From the NCBI GenBank assembly GCA_003118195.1, contig BEXV01002348.1:33903-48471 (forward strand): a DNA stretch of 14,569 bases, written 5' to 3'. Of the stretch, positions 8,302-14,569 are shown piece by piece. Below the pieces are notes generated by a model. The model saw only the letters and a program-made list of their open reading frames with translations, was not told where the DNA came from and ran no database searches. The position numbers and the translations under genes are program-made. Origin of the DNA: Hemicentrotus pulcherrimus. Lineage: Eukaryota > Echinodermata > Echinoidea > Camarodonta > Strongylocentrotidae. Every line of letters starts with the position of its first letter. Within the stretch, counting starts at the first letter, position 1.

Positions 8302-9179
8302 TTGTACATAGGCGTGTTATATGGGGGAAGGGTAGAATCTCCCATTGAGTTTGTATATGTCTCGATCAAAGCGGCAGATCACCTAATTCGTCGCCGTGAC
8401 AAATTCAATATCATATATTTATTTGAGCTAGATGCAAATGATTACTTGAGGATACAGAAAGTGTACTCTTCGTTATCAAAGATAAATATTCCTAAAATAG
8501 TTTATACAAAACCATTCAAAAACGATATTACTTCCTATATTATTTTACCGCCCGAGTTGATATTTTTGAACAGATTAAAAAGCAAACAATGTTATGATCT
8601 GTTGGTTGCAGAGAAATATGAATGCCCAGTCAGTACATTTAGACTAAAGAATAAATATGATGTTTCTGATAAAGAATTGTTATTGGCTCGTTCATGTATC
8701 AATTGAACTACAATTGATGTATTTCACAGAGAATTTCAATTCAAGGTATTTAATAATATTCTGAATTTGAATTAAGAATTGTATAAAATGAAGATCATTA
8801 GTTCCCCATTATGTTCTTTTTGTGACCTAGAAAATGAAACGATTGAACATTTTTTTATGTGGAAATGTACAATAGTACAGGATCTTTGGAATCAGCTTAG
8901 AAAAGAGCTGACTTTTTTGATTTCTCGATGTTAACGGAAAAAACGATAATTCATGGTATATTGTCGAAGAATTATATTATTTCTAACCTGATATTAATAA
9001 TTGCAAAGAAAACAATTAACCTGAGTAGATGCAAATTAGCTAAACCAAATATTACTGATTTAATTTCTTTAATCAAATCGTACAAAATGGATAGATACAT
9101 TGCTATACGTAACGGTAAAAAAGCTGCCCATGACAGCAGGTGGGAGGGCATGGACCAGTGGATATCTTTTGTCAGATAA
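8302..9179 (+). mobile_element. non-LTR retrotransposon (LINE) 3' half, decayed
   Basis: The plus strand encodes the region after the reverse transcriptase of a LINE ORF2. A first block runs to a TGA at 8704-8706. After it, the same region continues with REFQFKVFNNIL and then the reverse-transcriptase zinc finger CSFCDLENETIEHFFMWKC. The end of the ORF (8928-9179) is in a shifted frame and includes RCKLAKPNITDL. Internal stops follow IN, NLN and SRC, with one frameshift near 8920, so the element is dead. There is no start codon and no RT catalytic core: it is a 5'-truncated insertion. The same C-terminal signature appears at 12066-12149. The zinc finger supports the LINE class; I am not sure of the clade (Tx1/L1-like is a guess). 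Confidence 0.8.
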
Positions 9180-9370
9180 GTGATGGAAGCTATTTGATGT
9201 CTTAATAAGCTGTATAATGTTCAATGCATTATGCAATCAAATCTTCATTTTTACTGATGTGTGAATCATTTGTCAAATATATCAATGTACCTTGAAGTGA
9301 CTTTAAAAAAAAGAAGACAATTTCAATAAAAAAACATCAACATGTTCAGCAGGGTAATATAGGGCTTATG
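9180..9370 (+). other. likely 3' UTR of the plus-strand LINE
   Basis: The sequence after the LINE ORF is AT-rich and has AAAAAAAAGAAG near 9305 and CAATAAAAAAAC near 9330, which could be the element's poly(A)-type end. No target-site duplication was identified by eye. Confidence 0.3.
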
Positions 9371-9374
9371 AATC

Positions 9375-9488
9375 GCACACACACACACGCACACATACAC
9401 ACACACTCACAAGTACACGCCAACTTGTGCACACATATACGCACACACGTCCTCACACACACACGCGCGAACACACGCGCACACACGT
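9375..9488 (+). repeat. interrupted (CA)n microsatellite
   Basis: About 110 bases of CA repeats with CG and TA interruptions. On the plus strand these alternate purine and pyrimidine, so the tract is a potential Z-DNA former. Confidence 0.95.
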
Positions 9489-9550
9489 GCCAAATTATTT
9501 GATCTTTTATTCCATAAACTTATTTTCGTCTCGTGATTGTTATCACTGGT

Positions 9551-9620
9551 CAATATTCAATTCAATTCAATAAAGTTTATTCATTTCCATAAAAATCACA
9601 TTTACAAGAACACATACATT
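9551..9620 (-). mobile_element. LINE-type 3' tail fragment
   Basis: On the minus strand the sequence reads AATAAACTTTATTGAATTG and continues with TTGAA pentamer repeats. This resembles the short-repeat 3' ends of CR1/L2-like or related LINEs. The AT-rich sequence to about 9780 may be the body of the same truncated insertion. No coding part was recognised. Confidence 0.4.
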
Positions 9621-10100
9621 TGCAAAAGGTACTGTAAATAACATGCAAAAAATTTCACTAAGATATACATAAGTACATTAGAATATATAACAATAATGTA
9701 AAAAGGGAAGTTATAGAAACCGAAATAAATGAGTTTGTCGAGATATCTCCTTTAACAAAAAACACATTTGCTCAAGTCATAATACATTTATACCCTGCAT
9801 CCATCTCGTTATACACTCTCTCACCCCCACCTCTCTCTTTCTCCTGACCTTCGCACAACCTTTTACTTCTATTTTCATGCCAAATATTTTAATTATGAAA
9901 AGGGAAACGAAAACGTACACCGAACCAGGAAGTTATATGTATGTCTACTTGTTATATTGCGTGCACTATTTAATTCCTACATTCAAAGTCAAAGCGTTGC
10001 ATATTATTGATATGAAAGTGCTGATCGTTTTTTTTTNCCTTGTATTGCAGTTGGGTATGTAGTAGTATGTCATCGAATCAATTCATTGATAAAACAAAAA
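9620..10100. other. AT-rich non-coding region with an N at 10037
   Basis: I see no gene. A T-run ends in an N at 10037, which is probably a contig join just downstream of the gene C tail duplications. Confidence 0.5.
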
Positions 10101-10109
10101 TAACGTGAG

Positions 10110-10196
10110 ATGTCCATTTTCACTCGTGCAATTCGAAACTGCAATGATGTAGTCCTAGTCCTCGTTAACATCAATCTCGATCATTTATCTACCCAA
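10110..10196 (-). pseudogene. third, degenerate copy of the receptor tail end
   Basis: On the minus strand the sequence matches the start of the next unit (MIEIDV...DYI.A.S.C) but has a TAG after NED (IEIDVNED then stop) and loses similarity after about 30 codons. It is the outermost, most decayed unit of a ~250-bp tandem duplication of the gene C tail end. Confidence 0.6.
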
Positions 10197-10640
10197 TCAC
10201 ATAGACACACCATCTGTCTTATCCTTGCAAATCCGTTTCTATGGCAACTGAGACGACGAAGCTCTCCTCTTCCTCATCATCACGAGTCTCATCGTTCATA
10301 CCCCCCCCCGGGGAGGGACAAGTCGTATCGACATTCGATAGCAGTACGTTAGGAACGAGGTAGTCATTTTCGTTCATGCAATCCGAAAGTGCAACGATGT
10401 AGTCCTCGTCATCGTCAACATCAATCTCGATCATTTATCTACCCATTTAACATAGACACACCATCTGTCTTATCATTGCAAATCATTTTCTATGGCAACT
10501 GAGACGACGAAGCTCTTCTCTTCCTCATCATCACGAGTCTCATCGTTCATGCCCTCCCCCGGGGAGGGACAAGTCGTATCGACATTCGATAGCAGTACGT
10601 TAGGAACGAGGTAGTCATTTTCGTTCATGCTCGATGGAGT
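10125..10640 (-). repeat. ~250-bp tandem segmental duplication of the cytoplasmic tail end
   Basis: The block holding CATAGACACACCATCTGTC and the DDEEE/CPSPG-coding sequence occurs at about 10200-10373 and again at 10451-10622. The adjoining ATCTCGATCATTTATC block occurs at about 10170 and 10420. Spacing is 249-251 bases. Confidence 0.85.
10219..10434 (-). pseudogene. tandem duplicate of the receptor tail end (71 codons)
   Basis: The minus frame begins MIEIDVDDDEDYIVALSDC and then repeats the C-terminal end of gene C (MNENDYLVPN through the DDEEE run to DLQ). It lies directly downstream of gene C's own stop and repeats it with a period of about 250 bp. It adds a DYIVAL (YxxA) context and keeps a clean frame to its own stop. 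It may be a non-functional duplicate or an alternative last exon; no splice site is evident. A run of C bases near 10302-10311 differs in length from gene C. Confidence 0.6.
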
Positions 10641-11720
10641 GATTCGAGAAGCACCAAGCCCCGTAACGTTGGGTACTTGGTAAACCTTTTCATCCGAATC
10701 TCTTATGACGTTACAAACTACGTAACCTTCCTCATCCCTCTCGACGTTGCGTGCAATTGGACCCATCAACATGTAGTCATCCCTGATCTCGCCCGTAACG
10801 CTTGGAGCCAAGTTACCGTACGCATTCTCGTCTGAAACGCGGAGAGCCATGTAACCACCCACGTCTTTTTCCAAGGTAGCCCTACACAAGCGTGTATACT
10901 CGTGTTCAACGTTTGGAACAGTGCAACACGTGTTGTCTTCTCCTTGAAGGTAACCATCGACTTCTTCGTACTCGTATTCACTAGGACTGGGTGAGGCGTC
11001 CTTGATGGTTTGTAATCTGTTCGGATACGGGAGGGAGCTGTATTCTTTTCGAACCTTTATCAGAACAGCGATTGTTAACAAAATGGCGACCCCTGCAACG
11101 CAGCTTATTCCTATGGATAACGCAATGGTTATCGTACTGTTGGACCTACTTTCGTCCGCTGTGATACCATGTCGTACCTGAGTTATAAACATCAAAGATG
11201 GTGCTGTTGTGCTCGGTTCGGACGACAGGTTAGGATGAGTAGGGAAGAACATTGTCCCTGTGTTCGTGGATGATAAGTGAGTTCTGGTGGGTAAGAACGT
11301 CGCCATTGCCTGCGTGAATGACTGGCTAGATTCAATGGGAAGAGTGCAGGAAATACTTGACAGGATGCCATCCGAAGAAAAAAAATCAATAGAATGGTGG
11401 TGTGTTGATTCATGAAGAAGTCTCGATGAGAATTCTAAACGGCTATCGTTTAACAATCCTGTGACATTTCTTCCATCAACCCTAATAGATACCGATGAAG
11501 AATCACTCAAATGCAACCCGAAAATATCACATACCACATTTGATTCCAAAGAACATATGCAATCGATGACACGAACATCATACTTATACACATCTTTCGC
11601 TTCGAATGTTCCCATTTTAATTGAAACACAAGCGTAGTTGGCTGAATCTTCCTCAGTTATGTTGGATATGTAAAGTGTAAGCGCAATTTTCATCTCACTC
11701 GAAGAAACTTTTTCATAGCT
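10473..11720 (-). CDS. Ig-domain multi-tyrosine receptor, 5'-incomplete (gene C)
   Basis: The frame encodes, in order: the last strands of an Ig V-like domain (SYEKVSSSEM to DSANYAC); the second domain with IDCIC and two further cysteines; one stalk unit only (FFPTHPNLSS); a transmembrane helix (STITIALSIGISCVAGVAI); and a complete tail of about 190 residues with 12 tyrosines, ending VAIENDLQ. The frame stays open to 11786 and beyond, but there is no ATG, and similarity to A1 and A2 ends near 11720. The apparent leader upstream is therefore not supported. An acceptor-like TCTGCGATAG at 11719-11720 could mark an exon start; otherwise the copy is 5'-truncated. Relative to A1 it gained a tyrosine (NAYGNL, against NASGNL). 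Tail motifs include YxxL, YxxM, YxxP and YxN. A signalling role is inferred. Confidence 0.75.
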   Translation of the reverse strand, partial: SYEKVSSSEMKIALTLYISNITEEDSANYACVSIKMGTFEAKDVYKYDVRVIDCICSLESNVVCDIFGLHLSDSSSVSIRVDGRNVTGLLNDSRLEFSSRLLHESTHHHSIDFFSSDGILSSISCTLPIESSQSFTQAMATFLPTRTHLSSTNTGTMFFPTHPNLSSEPSTTAPSLMFITQVRHGITADESRSNSTITIALSIGISCVAGVAILLTIAVLIKVRKEYSSLPYPNRLQTIKDASPSPSEYEYEEVDGYLQGEDNTCCTVPNVEHEYTRLCRATLEKDVGGYMALRVSDENAYGNLAPSVTGEIRDDYMLMGPIARNVERDEEGYVVCNVIRDSDEKVYQVPNVTGLGASRITPSSMNENDYLVPNVLLSNVDTTCPSPGEGMNDETRDDEEEKSFVVSVAIENDLQ

Positions 11721-11839
11721 ATCGCAGAAGAGGTTTACGGTACACCATGTGTAAAGTCCTAGGAGGCATAAGGAAAGTGGATGCAAGTGGAAGTGAAATG
11801 GAAAGGCGAGAGAGAGGAGGTTTGAAGGAAGAGTATCTT

Positions 11840-12065
11840 TCGAAAGTGAGTGTAGTCCTAAAAAGGACTGTAAACCAAAAAAGTTGTGGGCAGGATGAGA
11901 GGTTGAGTAGAAGACTGGATTGAGTTGGAGAGTTAAGTAGATGTGAGAAGCTGGTTGAGTTGGCGAGTAGAGTTGCAGAGCAGGAGCAGGAGAGTGGACT
12001 CGACGTTTCGGACAGGTTGACTGTCCGTCTTCAGGAGAACTCCTGAAGACGGACAGTCAACCTGT
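11840..12065. mobile_element. possible Penelope-like element terminal remnant
   Basis: This purine-rich block (plus strand) contains a small hairpin AGTCCT-AAAA-AGGACT (11854-11869) and ends in a perfect 26-bp inverted repeat next to TCGACGTTTCGG. On the minus strand the order is CTGAAGA, a GGACAG/CTGTCC stem, then CGAAACGTC. This recalls hammerhead-like cores reported in Penelope-like elements, though the stem register is one base off the consensus. Attribution is tentative. Confidence 0.25.
12012..12065. repeat. perfect 26-bp inverted repeat with 2-base spacer
   Basis: Left arm 12012-12037 (starting ACAGGTTGAC) and right arm 12040-12065 (ending GTCAACCTGT) are exact reverse complements separated by AA. 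Each arm also contains a smaller GGACAG/CTGTCC-type complementarity. Confidence 0.97.
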
Positions 12066-12149
12066 TAAATCTGTAATATTTGGTTTAGCTAATTTGCATC
12101 TATTCAGGTAAATTGAAACAGTATCTTGGGTGATTTCTAAAGGTTTACA
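12066..12149 (-). mobile_element. LINE C-terminal scrap
   Basis: The minus strand encodes TVSIYLNRCKLAKPNITDL, matching the KPNITDL signature near the C-terminus of the plus-strand LINE at 8928-9179. It breaks off exactly where the inverted repeat begins and is preceded by stops, so it is a short dead fragment of the same LINE family. Confidence 0.65.
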
Positions 12150-12560
12150 CTAAAACAAAACTGGAATTCATTAACGAAATAAAAAATATGTGTAATTATT
12201 AATTGAAATAAGCAAATGAAACAACATGGAACCATATTCTAGAACTGCATTCCAGTATCATATTCAGAACCAGATGGTGGTGATGATGATGTTGATGATA
12301 AGAATAAATCAGAATAACAACACTATTAATTACAATAACAACAATAACAATCTCCAGAAATAATAACAATAACAATAATTTTTTTTCTCTTTTCCTCATA
12401 CGAGGCACTTTATTACTTTATATCATTTTAACAACATTGCATATAGAGCTTCATTGCAATATATATATATATATATTTACAATCAACAAACTGATATAGT
12501 AAAATAGGGGAAACATAAGGAAAGTGGAAAGGAAAGATTAAGGCATGAATATAAGTGCGT
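12150..12560. other. low-complexity AT-rich region
   Basis: This region holds a GATGATG cluster (12275-12300), AAC/AAT-type triplet repeats (12310-12380) and an (AT)n run at 12459-12477. I see no gene; the stop-free minus frame here is a product of the triplet repeats. Confidence 0.7.
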
Positions 12561-12571
12561 CAAAGGTTCAA

Positions 12572-13309
12572 CTAAGAAAGATTCATCTTGATTTTACTTA
12601 TTAATTGTTCTTGGTTTCTGTATTGCCAACTGACATAAAACATAAAATCGCTTTTGAAAGTCGTCCAAATTGAATGACTATTGAAGAACTTACTTCTATG
12701 ATGATTAAGTATATACACCTTATAAATTGCATATTGTGCGTAAACAATTAGTACATTCATGAGCAGAAACTCCGGGTCTTCTATGTTGAAACCAATTAAT
12801 ATGATTTTTTCTCCTAACTCAATATCTTTTTGGAACAAGTTCGTTACCAGATGATGATTTTTTTGCCAAAAGACTGCGACTTGGCGACATCTTAACAAAA
12901 TGTGTATAAACGATTCTGATTCATTACAATACGTACAAAGCATATCGGATGTAATTTTCCACTTGTAAAGATTATCTTTGAAGGGTAAAACTTTATGAAG
13001 CAGTTTGAAATTAAATTGTCTTTCTGTTGTCTTTGATCTTTTTTAATTCAAAATCTAAAACATGCCTCCACTCAAAATTGATTGGTAGTTGCAGTATTTC
13101 CTGCCAAAACAATGACACTGGAGGATTTTCTTTTTTGAACTCGTTCAAAAGAATATAAAAGTGTTTTGCTTTCATGAGACTTAATTTAATCAAATCGCAG
13201 TTCGATATCTCAAACATTCCTTCAGAATCTTCTGTTGGAATTAGATTAAAATTGGTATTTCGTAGTTGTTCTACCCATACTTTTGGAAAAGCCCTTTTTA
13301 GTTTCGAAA
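12572..13309 (-). mobile_element. non-LTR retrotransposon (LINE) 3' half, decayed
   Basis: Minus-strand reading starts right beside the N at 13310 with LKRAFPKVWVEQLRN, then PPVSLFWQEILQLP (13217-13011). It then continues in a shifted frame with FNFKLLHKVLPFKDNLYKWKI and the zinc finger CTYCNESESFIHILLRC, ending KIKMNLS and a stop at 12572-12574. This is the region after the reverse transcriptase in LINE ORF2. One frameshift lies near 13015-13030. The 5' end is lost at the contig join. It belongs to the same class as the element at 8302-9179, but is too divergent to call the same family. Confidence 0.78.
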
Positions 13310-13310
13310 N

Positions 13311-13420
13311 ATTTGTTATACTTAAAAGAAAGGGAGACCAAAATGAAATTAGTTATCTAATACATGTATCATAAATGAAGCGATTTTAATCTCATTTTCA
13401 TATTACCGGTGTTTGAATTT
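13311..13420 (+). repeat. dispersed repeat R1, copy 2
   Basis: Same orientation as copy 1 at 8013-8116, with a 6-base ACATGT-type insertion and several substitutions. It starts one base after the N at 13310, which suggests the assembler joined contigs at this repeat. Confidence 0.85.
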
Positions 13421-14140
13421 AAAAGGGCTTCATTCTATCCAATTTGTGACAATATAGAGCAGAATGCTGGTACCTTTTTGCGAGCCAATGGTTAATTCGA
13501 TATTGTATCAGCACTTGAACTGTTTGGGGAGTATCCCATATGGTAATAATAGGAACACATTTGTAGCAGCTATCAAGAAGTATCAATAATTTAAATCAAT
13601 TTTTTATAGACAGATATGCATTCATTTGTTAACAAAATTATAAACAATTCTTATAGCAACTTGATCAAATACTTCGGGCGAGATTGACATGACACAGGCA
13701 CCGTGAAGGGAGCCCCGATCTACATGCCAATGGTCCGTTTACCAAATACGATGGCACACGCTTCTCGTGGGTGTATTATAGTTGTCTTAGAGCAATTTGA
13801 TCCGATTAGCGTAAGACATGTGGGGGTATTACTAGCATTGGTCAATCTTTTTACAAAATCTTCTTTCAGGTGAGAACCAAAGAGAAATCAAGCAGAGCAA
13901 AGGTTAACATTGTATCAAAAAGTCATCTTCTACATTTAAATGTAGTGATTTGTTTCATTTGAATTTGATAATATATCTTTCATCGATTTTATTTCCACCA
14001 ACATTTCACGTAAGGCTTCAAACTCGTTTAATTGAGGGCCCTGAATCTTTCCGGTGAGACCACAAAAAAAGGTGATAAAGATTGGCGGTGATGTCGTGCT
14101 ATTGAAGTCATATCTCCGATAAAAGATTACGTGCACGAGC
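13421..14140. other. region downstream of gene D, no supported gene
   Basis: I see no recognised gene or repeat. A 68-codon minus frame (13936-14142) contains an acidic, helix-prone end (LNEFEALREMLVEIKSM) but has no supported splice sites, so it is not called. Confidence 0.5.
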
Positions 14141-14144
14141 ACGT

Positions 14145-14150
14145 TTTATT
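14145..14150 (-). terminator. poly(A) signal AATAAA of gene D
   Basis: The minus strand reads CTAATAAAACG, a canonical polyadenylation hexamer 78 bases after the gene D stop codon. Confidence 0.6.
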
Positions 14151-14227
14151 AGAGTTTTGCAAACGTATCGGTGTCCCGGAAGTCCACCACAGAAACCTTT
14201 CTTCAGCGGAGGATCGGAGGGGACAAG

Positions 14228-14569
14228 TCAAATCTCAGAGAAAATATTATTGGAGGAATTCGGTTTTACTGAGGTGTCTTCTAGAACAAAATACAGTCCG
14301 GATTGATTTATATTTTGTTCCACGGTTTTATATACCGTTTCTTTTGGAATCCCCCCTGACGATTCGTAAAGTATGTTATCCACAAAAACTTCTCCAGAGG
14401 GTTCCTGGTGGTTGGTTGTTGAGTCATTGTGGGTTTCTTGATTGGGTTGAATTTCTACACAAGGAGAAGATGGAAACATAACAGGGATACGGCGCGATCC
14501 GTGGAAATTATGTTCAAGTTCAAAATATAAATGGACTTCAGGAACATCTTGTCCTGGAGTGCCTTTGTT
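14228..14569 (-). CDS. C-terminal tyrosine-motif exon of a receptor-like gene (gene D), partial
   Basis: The minus strand is open from the right window edge (14569) through 113 codons to TGA at 14228-14230. The sequence is hydrophilic and reads as a cytoplasmic tail: HLYFELEH (YxxL), NILYESS, then VYKTV and LYFVL, which form YxxV-x9-YxxL, an ITAM-like spacing. It ends NNIFSEI. An AATAAA signal follows 78 bases later, supporting a true last exon on this strand. The apparent ATG in the middle (14479) is probably internal, because the frame continues upstream without a stop. It is not similar in sequence to the C or A1 tail, but it has the same strand and character, so it may be another cluster member with a third or fourth tail type. 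The ectodomain lies outside the window, so the family assignment is inference. Confidence 0.6.
   Translation of the reverse strand, partial: NKGTPGQDVPEVHLYFELEHNFHGSRRIPVMFPSSPCVEIQPNQETHNDSTTNHQEPSGEVFVDNILYESSGGIPKETVYKTVEQNINQSGLYFVLEDTSVKPNSSNNIFSEI

Noticed and set aside
9375..9488. CRISPR-like or other regular array
   Set aside because: It is an interrupted CA microsatellite with no spacer-repeat structure, in eukaryotic DNA.
11721..11786. Hydrophobic leader-like start of gene C (HPLSLCLLGLYTW)
   Set aside because: Its first codon is TTG, not ATG, the frame continues upstream through pyrimidine-rich filler, and no paralog shares it.
13936..14142. 68-codon minus frame with acidic helix-like end (LNEFEALREMLVEIKSM)
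   Set aside because: It lies beyond the gene D poly(A) signal and has no convincing splice sites; may be chance.

Overview
The window looks like animal (eukaryotic) DNA. It is AT-rich, with dinucleotide microsatellites, decayed non-LTR retrotransposons, a TATA box and a poly(A) signal, and receptor-like coding sequence. The style, an expanded family of nearly intronless Ig/mucin-stalk receptors next to LINE debris, suggests a marine invertebrate deuterostome such as an echinoderm or lancelet. That is an inference from style, not from a recognised ortholog. Five isolated N characters (1630, 3921, 8162, 10037, 13310) look like contig joins in a draft assembly, and several fall exactly where the gene or repeat content changes.

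All supported genes lie on the minus strand and belong to one receptor family. From right to left: (i) 14228-14569 holds the C-terminal, tyrosine-motif cytoplasmic exon of a receptor-like gene that enters from outside the window (gene D), with a canonical poly(A) signal at 14145-14150. (ii) 10473-11720 is a 5'-incomplete receptor (gene C): late half of an Ig V-like domain, a second Cys-rich extracellular domain, a very short stalk, a transmembrane helix and a tail with 12 tyrosines. Its last exon is followed by two more decaying tandem copies of the tail end (10110-10434). (iii) 3897-5138 is a diverged paralog (gene B) with an intact signal peptide, V-like domain, second domain and Ser/Thr stalk, cut at an N before any membrane segment. 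(iv) 1632-3659 is a paralog (A1) carrying two stop codons and two frameshifts in its ectodomain, but a clean 16-residue-repeat stalk, transmembrane helix and tail. (v) 169-1629 is a second paralog (A2) joined in frame to the end of A1. It lacks its own signal peptide and front half of the V domain, and its cytoplasmic tail is completely different.

Between genes B and C (about 5.25-10.1 kb) and between C and D (about 11.8-14.1 kb) I see no host gene. These stretches hold a plus-strand LINE 3' half (8302-9179), a minus-strand LINE 3' half (12572-13309), a smaller LINE scrap (12066-12149), a LINE-type 3' tail (9551-9600), a perfect 26-bp inverted repeat in a possible Penelope-like remnant (11840-12065), a duplicated ~105-bp repeat (8013 and 13311), and simple repeats.

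Together the coding pieces describe a head-to-tail cluster of cell-surface receptors. Each has a variable Ig head, a second disulfide domain, a mucin-like stalk built from 48-bp tandem repeats, one membrane pass, and interchangeable tyrosine-rich tails resembling immune or adhesion signalling tails (YxxL, YxxM, YxxP, YxN). Near-identity of the C and A1 tails, against more divergent ectodomains, the stalk copy-number differences and the broken copies point to ongoing duplication, recombination and possibly gene conversion. Function and ligand cannot be read from the sequence.
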